Part shown: positions 1 to 7,942 of the stretch, one piece after another | How positions within the stretch are numbered: the first letter of the stretch is position 1 | How the letters are laid out: every line of letters starts with the position of its first letter | Source: a virus | Length of the DNA: 44,108 nt | Reading direction: 5' to 3' (one strand) | IMG/VR virus record: IMGVR_UViG_3300031673_000125 | Location: 1-44,108 of that record | The notes under the pieces: model-generated | Told to the model about the DNA's origin: nothing | Seen by the model: the letters and a program-made list of their open reading frames with translations, nothing else | Database searches by the model: none | Made by a program: the position numbers and the translations under genes

Positions 1-3000
1 GCTGCGCTCACTGTCGACGCGCTCACAGCGCAAGCTGCGCTCACGCTCAACGACGACCAAAATTCTGATCACCTGATCACTATACGCAAGGTCGCCAGTG
101 GCGCTAGCTGGCTAACCGACTTCTTAGTCCGCGATCCCGGTGATGCTTCTAACGATTCTGTCGCCCTCCGAATCACTCACGACATCCAAGATAGCACCCC
201 ACCTCAAGATGCTTACCTCCTGTCCATTGGCTACACAGGGGACGATCCATTTCCCTACCTAGAAATGTTCCGCTTCAAACAGAGCGGCGAATTCTTCATG
301 GTAGGAGGAAGCGGTGCTGATATTCTGTGGGCTACTGGTGGCGGAGGCGATATTGGTGAGAGTGTTGGAACCTATAGCCCTGCGAACATCTATGCCACCA
401 CCCTTGTATCTGGTGGGGGTAGTACGATCAGCACACAGCTTGTTGAAATAGGTCCCATAGCTGCCAACACGAAAGTCATCACAGCGCTCCAAACCGGGAC
501 GAACGATCCCGGCATCCGCTACAACAGCAGCACAAGTACCTGGCAAGCCAGCAACAACGGAACCGACTGGACCAACTTCTACTTGGGTGCGGGAAACAAT
601 CTCGACGAAGCCTACAACGCTTTTGGTGGCGTTGGGAACGTTGCTGTCGATGCGGGTACACTTACCTGGACGTTAACCAGTCCCTACGATTTCATCATCG
701 CCGATGCCACCAACACCTACTTCCAGGCAGATAGTAGTACGGGCCAACTTGCTCTATCTACCAACGCAGCCAGTGCAAATGTTTCGATCGATGCACGGGG
801 TACCACGTCCCAAATTAACATGACGTCCACTAGCAACATGTCGGTGGATGCTGGTGGAGGTATTTCCCTTGACGCTGCGGGAGTATCGAACTTCACCACC
901 AGTAGCAGCAACCTAAACCTTAGCTGCACCAGCGGCACGATGAACCAGGACATGCTCACCTGGGATGTGAATTCTAACCGAGCAGTTTCAATTAAATCTG
1001 GTACTGGAGCAGGAAACTACGGTTTCATTATTGAGAACCAGGGGGCTCTGACTAGCTACGTTCGTACTTCTTACGCAGGCGATCTTCAAATCTACGCCGA
1101 CACCACAAGCGGTCAAGCCGACCTCACATTAGCTTCTGGTGGGAACACCACTATCAGTTGTGGCCGTGCCCTGAACATCCATGTGGACACTGTAGGGAAC
1201 ACCTACGATCTCAGCTTAACTGTTCCAGACAGCGCTACCCAGGAAATTCTTTTCCGTGCCCATGGTTCAGCACAGATTCCTTTCAACTCAGCTTCTCCAG
1301 ACAACGACCTTGTAGGCTTCACTGCCACGTCCGTCATTGGTGCGCTCAATGAGGTCAAAGATGGTGCCGTTACTACATGGGACGACTTGTACGCGCTGGA
1401 CAAAGCGCTCACCATAGACGGCGACCCCCTCGTATTCACACAGACGAGCGCAGCATACGGATTCCAGATCACGCGAAATGAGGCTATCACAACGTCACCG
1501 ATGGTGGGGATCTCATGTACCAATGCTGCTGAAGATAACGCAGCACTTGAAGTCACCACTTATGCTACTGCTGCTCCAGCACTGACCTCTTTGATGGGAT
1601 CGGTTCCTACAGGAACAGTCTCTGTAACTGCAGGCGGCTTCGTCGCGACGGGGGCTCTTGGTGCTTCAGCCGACGTAAGTATGTTTGGGACGACTATCTA
1701 CGCCGATGCCAGTGACAATGCTAGCGCACAGTATCGCGGGTTTTATGCAGTTGGAGATGCTACGGGATCGGCTAAGAAATATGGTTTCTCCGCAGACGCC
1801 ACTTGGGACTACGGGCTGCACTCACTAGCTCCAGGTCTGATAAGTCTTGCAGGCTTCACGAGTGGTACTGCGGGCTTCACGGTTGACACTACCTCTGGTG
1901 GAACCTCTTCAGACGTCTATGGGTATCGGTCCGACATGACCGCAGTCGTTGGGGATACGGGCACCTACTACGGCTACATAGCACTCCTTGGAGGGACCAC
2001 TTCCAACCTCGCCGACTCCTATGGCTTCGCCGCAGACGACAGTTGGGACTACGGGTTCTACAGCGCTTCTATGGCGACTGTGGTCAACGCTGCAATAACC
2101 TCAGCATTCGATGCCTATTCCGCAACAATAGGTTCGGGTGGGATGGGGTCCACTAATCTTACTGGTGTTAATATAGCGTTAAGCTCCGATGCAGCAGACA
2201 CGGGAGTGCACGCTGCGTTTAGAGCCCAACAGAACGGAACGACAACCAACCTCACGGGTAACTTTGGCTACTACGCCGACGCCGACTGGACGTACGGACT
2301 TTACTCAGAGTCTCCCGGTTCTATAGTACTCACAAGCTTCACGAGTGGTACTGCGGGCTTCACGGTTGACACTACCTCTGGGGGGACCTCTGGATCTGTC
2401 TATGGATACCGATCCGACATGACCGCAGTCGCTGGTGACACCGGCAACTACTACGGCTACATAGCACTCCTTGGTGGTACCACTTCCAATCTCATTGCTT
2501 CTTACGGATTTAGCGCAGACGCCGACTGGACCTACGGGTTGTACTCGTTGTCTCCGGTCTACGTATCAGAAGCTCCCGCAAGTTCCCCTGGTGGATTAGT
2601 CTCCATAGTGGAGAGCGATTTCACTTCCCCGCTTCTGGTTAACGGGGACTACATTTTCCACTTTCATGCGAAGCCCACAGGGCATGCTTCCGACCCTAGC
2701 GGTGCCTTTTACTGGGGCTTCTATGCAGAAGGAACCGCTACCGGAAGCGCGACAAAATACGGAGCCTACATCGACCAGAACTGGGACTACTCAGTTTACG
2801 GTTTAGCGAAGGCAACCTTCTCTGATAGCTTCACCACCACGGGAGAAGCTGTACATGCAGAAGCGGGTTCTGCCACGCTCGGGGCTGCTCAAGTCATGTC
2901 CGCCGTTGAGGCAGCGGTCAACGGCCATGCAAGCGACGATGCAGGCGCATTTATCTACGGTGTCTACGCAAACGGAACCGCTACAGGCGCTGCTGCCAAG

Positions 3001-5022
3001 TACGGTTTCTACGCCGACACCGACTGGGACCAAGGGGTTCGTTCTCTATCTGGGGGCTACTTCAGCGAGAGTTTCACTACAGACGGGTGGACGCTATATT
3101 CACTAGCAGCGTCGTCCGCGCTCGGTGTCGCCCAGACTATGCGCTCTGTTAGAGCAATCGTAAATGGGCACGCAGGCGACGATGTAAGCTCCTTTATCTA
3201 CGGAGTACACGTAGACGGCACGACAACCGGGGGTGCGACGAAGTACGGAATCTACGTGGATGCGGACTGGGACTACGGTCTTCAGGTACTAACGAAGAGT
3301 CTCATCAACGACACTCTGTCCGACACGGGGAACGTGCTTACCGTCGAAGCACTCTCGGGGACGCTCACGTCGGGCGAGATCCTAACTGGGGTAAAAGCAG
3401 ACGTAGAGGGTCATGGGAGTGACAGCGCAACCGCTATTATAATTGGATTCTTAGCGGATGGCACCATAACAGGTGCCGCTAGTAAAATCGGCTGTTACGC
3501 AGATGCTAACTGGGACGTTGGGTTATATTCGTTAAGCGGTGTTTATGCTCATCGATCTCCTACTGGAAGCGGATCCCTAGAAAGTTGGGCAACCGAATCT
3601 GTCGCGGATCCATCGGGAAGTCTGTTGAGCAACGATGAGGTAGCAGCGTACAAAGCTACCCTACAAGACGCAGCAGGCGACGGGGGTGCTTACTACTACG
3701 GCCTCTACATTACCACCACAGACGCTGGCTCTGCCACGAAGTGGGGTATCCACGTTGACACAACGTGGCCTGCGGACCAATACGTGATGCGGATACGTTC
3801 TGGCCTTTGGTACGCCGAAGAAGACTTCGGGACCATTACCACAGACCTCGAACACATCGACGTGAATCTGTCAGGGTTGTTGGACTCTTCCAACGAGGGA
3901 AGGTGCATTAACCTGGATATCACCCCCGACTCCAGTCAAGCAGACGGCAGTCGTTGGATTGGTGTTCGTGCCAACATGGCCAACGCCAATGCCAACGACA
4001 CCATTGGTTCTATCGCCTTCGAGGCTAACGCCAACTGGCACTACGGGCTGTACGTTGACAACGACCTAACGGTACAGCAGGCCATCAATGAGGGTACGAT
4101 TCACGTAGAGTCTATCTCGAGCTCGCTGGTGGCGAGTGGCTCCTACTATGGTAGCAGTTACTACCACACCCGGCACGCCTCGGACAGTGGTGGAACTCTT
4201 TACGCCTACCATGCCGACGCTAATACTGGGGCAGGACTCCTAGCTTACATCGGGTTCCATGCAGGGACCGGGTGCAACACAGGCGTATATTCTGAGGCTA
4301 CTAATAACATCTTTAGTCGCGCAGATGACCAGTCAACCATAACGCTGCCTGTGGTCCTAGTCCAAAACCTGGACAACGACTCATCGGGCGGCACAGCGCC
4401 TGCGTTGAAGGTGCAAAACGCGTACACGGCACTTACTGGAACAGCGTTGGAAATCGACCACGCGTACGATGGGTCCGATATCCAGGACACACGCCGTGCG
4501 ATAGTCCTTACGAACACTTCTAGAAATCGGCGGAATGTCCCATCAGACATGTGGCAGCCGTTGATGACTGACAATACTACATTAGACTTCTACATGCAGT
4601 CTTCTGCGACCGGGAATGCTCAGCATAGATGGAGCACATATTCGACGGAGTATTACAACAAAGCTATACATATGCCCCTGTTGATACCTCACAACAGCAC
4701 ACTACAAAATGTCTCCGTTATGTTCTATCAAACTGGGGCCAACTCAGGAACAGAGGCTGAGCGCCCTCGTGTTGAGATATGGTCACAGCCATATGGCAGG
4801 AACTATGGCACGTTGTTAGGCTCCTACGGCTACGCACCGTACGCAGCAAGTAGTGGTTACTTGACGTGCTCAGTAACGGCGTTAGCTGAGATCGTAAATA
4901 ACACTGACACCTTTTACTACGCAAGGTTCGTCACGGGTGACAACACACATACTGTCATCCATGTGACAGGGTGCCAGTACGACTACGATATCGTAGACCT
5001 TGGCGCAGCGCCTGGATTCTAG
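1..5022 (+). CDS. Giant repeat-built tail fibre/adhesin protein (5' end outside window)
   Basis: The frame is open from base 1, so the true start lies upstream; the first internal Met is at 265 but codons 1-88 before it are also coding. At least 1,673 residues are visible. The N-terminal third is rich in Ser, Thr, Gly, Asn and Asp, with short beta-type repeats, as in phage fibre shafts. A 'TSVIGALNEVKDGA' segment near base 1330 resembles a motif common in phage fibres. From about 1750 to 4050 the protein is built of units of about 81 residues, each ending in a motif like KYGFYADADWDYGLYSL. The last 150 residues differ and have no repeats, as expected for a receptor-binding or trimerising tip. 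It probably sits on the outside of the virion and binds a host surface glycan or protein; the receptor is unknown. It is followed after 9 bases by a small Cys protein. Fibre identity is inferred from composition, repeats and neighbours. Confidence 0.75.
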   Translation, partial: AALTVDALTAQAALTLNDDQNSDHLITIRKVASGASWLTDFLVRDPGDASNDSVALRITHDIQDSTPPQDAYLLSIGYTGDDPFPYLEMFRFKQSGEFFMVGGSGADILWATGGGGDIGESVGTYSPANIYATTLVSGGGSTISTQLVEIGPIAANTKVITALQTGTNDPGIRYNSSTSTWQASNNGTDWTNFYLGAGNNLDEAYNAFGGVGNVAVDAGTLTWTLTSPYDFIIADATNTYFQADSSTGQLALSTNAASANVSIDARGTTSQINMTSTSNMSVDAGGGISLDAAGVSNFTTSSSNLNLSCTSGTMNQDMLTWDVNSNRAVSIKSGTGAGNYGFIIENQGALTSYVRTSYAGDLQIYADTTSGQADLTLASGGNTTISCGRALNIHVDTVGNTYDLSLTVPDSATQEILFRAHGSAQIPFNSASPDNDLVGFTATSVIGALNEVKDGAVTTWDDLYALDKALTIDGDPLVFTQTSAAYGFQITRNEAITTSPMVGISCTNAAEDNAALEVTTYATAAPALTSLMGSVPTGTVSVTAGGFVATGALGASADVSMFGTTIYADASDNASAQYRGFYAVGDATGSAKKYGFSADATWDYGLHSLAPGLISLAGFTSGTAGFTVDTTSGGTSSDVYGYRSDMTAVVGDTGTYYGYIALLGGTTSNLADSYGFAADDSWDYGFYSASMATVVNAAITSAFDAYSATIGSGGMGSTNLTGVNIALSSDAADTGVHAAFRAQQNGTTTNLTGNFGYYADADWTYGLYSESPGSIVLTSFTSGTAGFTVDTTSGGTSGSVYGYRSDMTAVAGDTGNYYGYIALLGGTTSNLIASYGFSADADWTYGLYSLSPVYVSEAPASSPGGLVSIVESDFTSPLLVNGDYIFHFHAKPTGHASDPSGAFYWGFYAEGTATGSATKYGAYIDQNWDYSVYGLAKATFSDSFTTTGEAVHAEAGSATLGAAQVMSAVEAAVNGHASDDAGAFIYGVYANGTATGAAAKYGFYADTDWDQGVRSLSGGYFSESFTTDGWTLYSLAASSALGVAQTMRSVRAIVNGHAGDDVSSFIYGVHVDGTTTGGATKYGIYVDADWDYGLQVLTKSLINDTLSDTGNVLTVEALSGTLTSGEILTGVKADVEGHGSDSATAIIIGFLADGTITGAASKIGCYADANWDVGLYSLSGVYAHRSPTGSGSLESWATESVADPSGSLLSNDEVAAYKATLQDAAGDGGAYYYGLYITTTDAGSATKWGIHVDTTWPADQYVMRIRSGLWYAEEDFGTITTDLEHIDVNLSGLLDSSNEGRCINLDITPDSSQADGSRWIGVRANMANANANDTIGSIAFEANANWHYGLYVDNDLTVQQAINEGTIHVESISSSLVASGSYYGSSYYHTRHASDSGGTLYAYHADANTGAGLLAYIGFHAGTGCNTGVYSEATNNIFSRADDQSTITLPVVLVQNLDNDSSGGTAPALKVQNAYTALTGTALEIDHAYDGSDIQDTRRAIVLTNTSRNRRNVPSDMWQPLMTDNTTLDFYMQSSATGNAQHRWSTYSTEYYNKAIHMPLLIPHNSTLQNVSVMFYQTGANSGTEAERPRVEIWSQPYGRNYGTLLGSYGYAPYAASSGYLTCSVTALAEIVNNTDTFYYARFVTGDNTHTVIHVTGCQYDYDIVDLGAAPGF
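1853..2008 (+). repeat. Direct repeat copy A inside the giant fibre gene
   Basis: About 156 bases that recur 483 bases downstream with few changes. 483 bases is two 81-residue-class modules (240 + 243), so the copy reads as a recent in-frame duplication of a two-module block. Long stretches, such as the segment encoding GFTVDTTSGG, are identical at the DNA level. Confidence 0.8.
2336..2491 (+). repeat. Direct repeat copy B inside the giant fibre gene
   Basis: Partner of the repeat at 1853-2008, in the same frame. The first 45 or so bases are identical; changes downstream are mostly single bases. It could serve for homologous gain or loss of fibre modules. Confidence 0.8.
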
Positions 5023-5031
5023 GAGACTACA

Positions 5032-5532
5032 ATGCTGATTGACAGAAGCACAGCGAGCACCCTTCTAAAGCAAAGCCTTGTAGTGATCGACGTGGACGGG
5101 AAGATCCGCAAGGACGTAAAAACTCTTGACACAGGCACCATGGAAATTACGTTTGGGGATTTGAGCACCAAAGGTGGTGGGGAGTGTTATTTTGTGGTTT
5201 CGTCTGAAGAGGACAAGACGGCTCTGGAGGAAGAGCTTGATGAAGACATACACTTCTTGGTGCGCGTAGCTTCCAGCGGGCCTCCCAAGAAATCGATGGA
5301 TACGACGGACACCGCCGAATTTTTTAGCGTGATTGCACGGGTGATGAGTAGCATTTGTGAGTGCTCCAACTGTGGAACCGCATTTTTGGTGCATGTCGAC
5401 CAGCGTCGAAACGTCTGGACGATGGATAAGCCGAATGCGGCGGACACACTTTTCACCATGACAAAAGTGGTAGGGCCATTTAACTGTGATAATTGTAACG
5501 CCACTGTCACAGTCTTAGCTCCAACTGTGTAG
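5032..5532 (+). CDS. Hypothetical protein with two CxxC knuckles (zinc-ribbon-like)
   Basis: This 166-residue protein has an AGGAGA Shine-Dalgarno just upstream of ATG 5032, overlapping the stop of the giant fibre gene. The N-terminal half is acidic and mixed alpha/beta. The C-terminal part carries CSNCGTAF (about residues 110-117) and CDNCNATV (about 151-158), two CxxC pairs about 40 residues apart. That spacing suits a zinc ribbon; an extra Cys precedes the first pair. No family was recognised. Its place directly after a fibre gene and before a coiled-coil protein suggests a virion accessory or fibre-assembly role, but this is inference only. Confidence 0.6.
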   Translation: MLIDRSTASTLLKQSLVVIDVDGKIRKDVKTLDTGTMEITFGDLSTKGGGECYFVVSSEEDKTALEEELDEDIHFLVRVASSGPPKKSMDTTDTAEFFSVIARVMSSICECSNCGTAFLVHVDQRRNVWTMDKPNAADTLFTMTKVVGPFNCDNCNATVTVLAPTV

Positions 5533-5543
5533 TCGGAGCAGAA

Positions 5544-5957
5544 GTGTCCACAAAAACTCAAGCTGCTTTTACATCTGAAGATGCGAGTGGATCTCCTATG
5601 TCTGATGAATCAAACTGCACGACCACACCACGTAACAAACGAACCGTAGAGATATATCGAGATCTTTTGCAAGTGGAAGTTCGATCCCTCATAAGCAGAG
5701 TTACCGAGCTAACAAGCACAGTCGGAGACTTATTTACTGAAGTAAACGGCATTGCAATTCAGTTAGAGAGCTCCGTGACAAAAGTGGAGCAGCTGACTGG
5801 AGGGTTGTCTTACTGCCGCGAAGAAGTAGGCGCCATACGGAAATCCATTAGTAAATGGGAAGGGCAGCTTGACGGCATAAAAACTAGGATGGAAAAAGCT
5901 GAGGAGCAGCTACTGGTACTCCAGCAAAAGTTGTCAGAGGAAGAAGGAGCTCAATAG
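5544..5957 (+). CDS. Hypothetical coiled-coil protein
   Basis: This 137-residue protein starts with GTG at 5544, behind a GGAG about 5 bases upstream. An alternative ATG at 5599 has only a weak upstream site. Residues 1-30 are polar and probably disordered. From about residue 35 to the end there are heptad-like hydrophobic positions with many Glu, Lys and Gln (for example ISRVTELTSTVGDLF and LLVLQQKLSEEE), predicting a long coiled coil. Such small coiled-coil proteins near fibre genes can be fibre chaperones or minor virion parts. No family was recognised. Confidence 0.6.
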   Translation: MSTKTQAAFTSEDASGSPMSDESNCTTTPRNKRTVEIYRDLLQVEVRSLISRVTELTSTVGDLFTEVNGIAIQLESSVTKVEQLTGGLSYCREEVGAIRKSISKWEGQLDGIKTRMEKAEEQLLVLQQKLSEEEGAQ

Positions 5958-6096
5958 AGGTAGCTACGAAATTCAAGTTACCCTATAGCAGGTGAACACG
6001 CCTAGACACGTTAACCTTTTCATTTCGGGACCTTCAGACACCAGTACGCAGGTCCGTATAGAATCTGGTCACACAGGCCAGGAGTGAGGACAGCCC
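5958..6096 (+). other. 139-base intergenic region with weak promoter-like site
   Basis: This is one of the two longest gaps in the window. It contains a 6-bp inverted repeat (GGACCT at 6028-6033, AGGTCC at 6050-6055) and a poor sigma70-like pair: TTCAGA at 6033-6038 and TATAGA at 6057-6062, 18 bases apart, each 4 of 6 to consensus. A Shine-Dalgarno (AGGA, 6087-6090) for the next gene lies at the 3' end. A promoter here is possible but weakly supported. Confidence 0.25.
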
Positions 6097-7617
6097 ATGG
6101 GAACCCTGTTTGACCAGGTTAAGGCTACACTCAGGCAAGCTGTATCCGACGAAAGCTTCCGCAGAAACAACCTACTGTATCAAGATGACACTTTTCTGCA
6201 GGCGCTCCTGGACAGGATCGACGCGCTCACAGACGACATTTCTATCAGGCAGGGTTTTGGAGACGTAATTTCTGTACTTGGGATGATCGAGCAGGACACC
6301 ACAAACAGTGTGGTGAAGTTTGACACTCGAGGGTTTACTACCACGCTGTCTGCTTTCCGAGAGGGGCTCATCAGCAACCCTCGGAAGTTCTGGAAAAGGA
6401 CTACAGCAGCAGGTGACCATGAGCGTTATCTGCTGGCGGACCGCCAGGGAGGTGTCCTCATCCTCAACGAAGAGGTCGAGGTGCTACATCGCTTTCCGCA
6501 CTTCGGCGCGAACCTCGCAGCGGATGAGTACGCCGACGCCAGTGATTGCTGCACGTTCACCGTGGGTACCACGGAGTACGTGGCGATCACCATGAAGAGC
6601 CACCACATCTGCAACATCTACGAGTACTCCGTAAACGGAACCTACCAATCTCGCGTTGGCACCATCGATGTTCCTGGCGACACCTCCACTCTCCTGAACA
6701 ACCCTGTGGGCGTGGCGTGCGACGAGACGAACAGCATCCTGTACATCCTGTGTGATGAAGGACAACCTGCGGGCTCAACGCTCAACCGTGGGTACGTGGT
6801 CTCCTACGACATCTCGGTTCCAACCGCTCCTGCGTACATTGCCCACGAAATGTTCTACGTGGCGACAGGGAGCCTCCTCAGTGCTGAGGTGACTACAGCC
6901 ACAGACATTTTCTTCCACGACGGGTTGCTTTGGGTATCCAACGGCAACAGCGAAGTGGGCGCCATCGACCTCTCTGGAACCTCTCCCAAATGTCTCAAGT
7001 ATATCGAAGCGTCGGGAGCCGGGTATTCATTGTACTCCCCTGCGCAGGTGTACATCCATGCCGCTCTAGGAGGTTTCAAACAAATCTACGTCGCCAATGG
7101 AGCAGCAGGGTTTATCGAGCAGTTCGATTATTTGACTCTGGCGCACCAGAAGACCTACGGCTACAGGGCGCTCGAGGACGAGCTCAACAGCTACAACAGA
7201 ATGTCCACTGAAGTGTATGGTGCAGTAGGCTTTGCGCAGGGAGTTGTGGCAGATCGGGTTCTTCTAAACGGGGAAGAAACGGACGTGATGATCTGCGCAG
7301 ACCCGCTCAACAAACGACTGCACCGCTTTAATCTCAACGCGTACACCATAGATAACTTCGCCAACTTCGGACTGATGCAGTTCGACGTTCCCATTTCTAT
7401 TGAAAGCTGGACCGTCTCAGGGGATATCCCTACAGACATGGTGAACGTTTATTATCGCTTCTCGGAGACGGAAGAGTTCCGTAAGCTCAACTGTGTGTCG
7501 GCGGGTGTGCAGCCTACCTCCACAATACAGTTCCGGGTAGCGGTGCAGCTGGACTCACACAAGTTCGTGCGAGACTGGTTCATTCGCGAGCTCATTATAC
7601 ACGGTAAGCAAGCCTAG
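6097..7617 (+). CDS. Virion-type protein with NHL-like beta-propeller
   Basis: This 506-residue protein starts at ATG 6097 with AGGA 6 bases upstream. Residues 1-80 are helical. Residues of about 100-430 show a recurring pattern of short strands ending in phrases such as GVACDETNSILYILCDEG, DIFFHDGLLWVSNGNSEVGAIDLSG and KQIYVANGAAGFIEQFDYL. This is the look of NHL/SMP-30-type beta-propellers, where each blade carries a V/I-Y/W-V-A/S-N/D-G step. The C-terminal 80 residues look like a separate beta domain. It has no signal peptide. A propeller here could bind carbohydrate or act as a tail-tip platform. Fold assignment is by pattern only; no enzyme motif is apparent. Confidence 0.6.
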   Translation: MGTLFDQVKATLRQAVSDESFRRNNLLYQDDTFLQALLDRIDALTDDISIRQGFGDVISVLGMIEQDTTNSVVKFDTRGFTTTLSAFREGLISNPRKFWKRTTAAGDHERYLLADRQGGVLILNEEVEVLHRFPHFGANLAADEYADASDCCTFTVGTTEYVAITMKSHHICNIYEYSVNGTYQSRVGTIDVPGDTSTLLNNPVGVACDETNSILYILCDEGQPAGSTLNRGYVVSYDISVPTAPAYIAHEMFYVATGSLLSAEVTTATDIFFHDGLLWVSNGNSEVGAIDLSGTSPKCLKYIEASGAGYSLYSPAQVYIHAALGGFKQIYVANGAAGFIEQFDYLTLAHQKTYGYRALEDELNSYNRMSTEVYGAVGFAQGVVADRVLLNGEETDVMICADPLNKRLHRFNLNAYTIDNFANFGLMQFDVPISIESWTVSGDIPTDMVNVYYRFSETEEFRKLNCVSAGVQPTSTIQFRVAVQLDSHKFVRDWFIRELIIHGKQA

Positions 7618-7629
7618 GAGATTTGAGGC

Positions 7630-7923
7630 ATGGTTACTCGAATCGATAACTACCCAATTTCAAGCGGCCTGGTCGTGCTGTCTATCACTACTGCTGTGAT
7701 AAATACTGCACCAGCTACGGTAGTGGTCACGCTCGTCACCCGCGAAGAGCTACTACCTACCGCTGTAGCGTACATCGAAGCACAAAATCTGGTGCCTGAA
7801 ATAATCAGTCGCGCAGGTTTGGATGAGGAGATACAATTCACAACCGTCACAGAAGAATCACACACAACTGCGTCCAACGGTAACCATACCTACAAGATGC
7901 AGTTGGACGCCACGAACAGCTAG
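7630..7923 (+). CDS. Small hypothetical protein, possible paralogue of the next protein's N-terminus
   Basis: This 97-residue protein lies between two virion-type genes, with GGAG at 7617-7620 upstream. It is rich in Val, Ile and Thr. Its second half runs through a pattern (a long helix, then a 'GL.EEIQF' segment, then 'NHTYKMQL') that lines up loosely with the first 95 residues of the 7943 protein ('GYIGDIQF' ... 'THDFNTVF'). If real, the pair descends from a duplicated small domain. No function is known. Confidence 0.55.
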   Translation: MVTRIDNYPISSGLVVLSITTAVINTAPATVVVTLVTREELLPTAVAYIEAQNLVPEIISRAGLDEEIQFTTVTEESHTTASNGNHTYKMQLDATNS

Positions 7924-7942
7924 CCCCAAGTTGTGTTAACTG

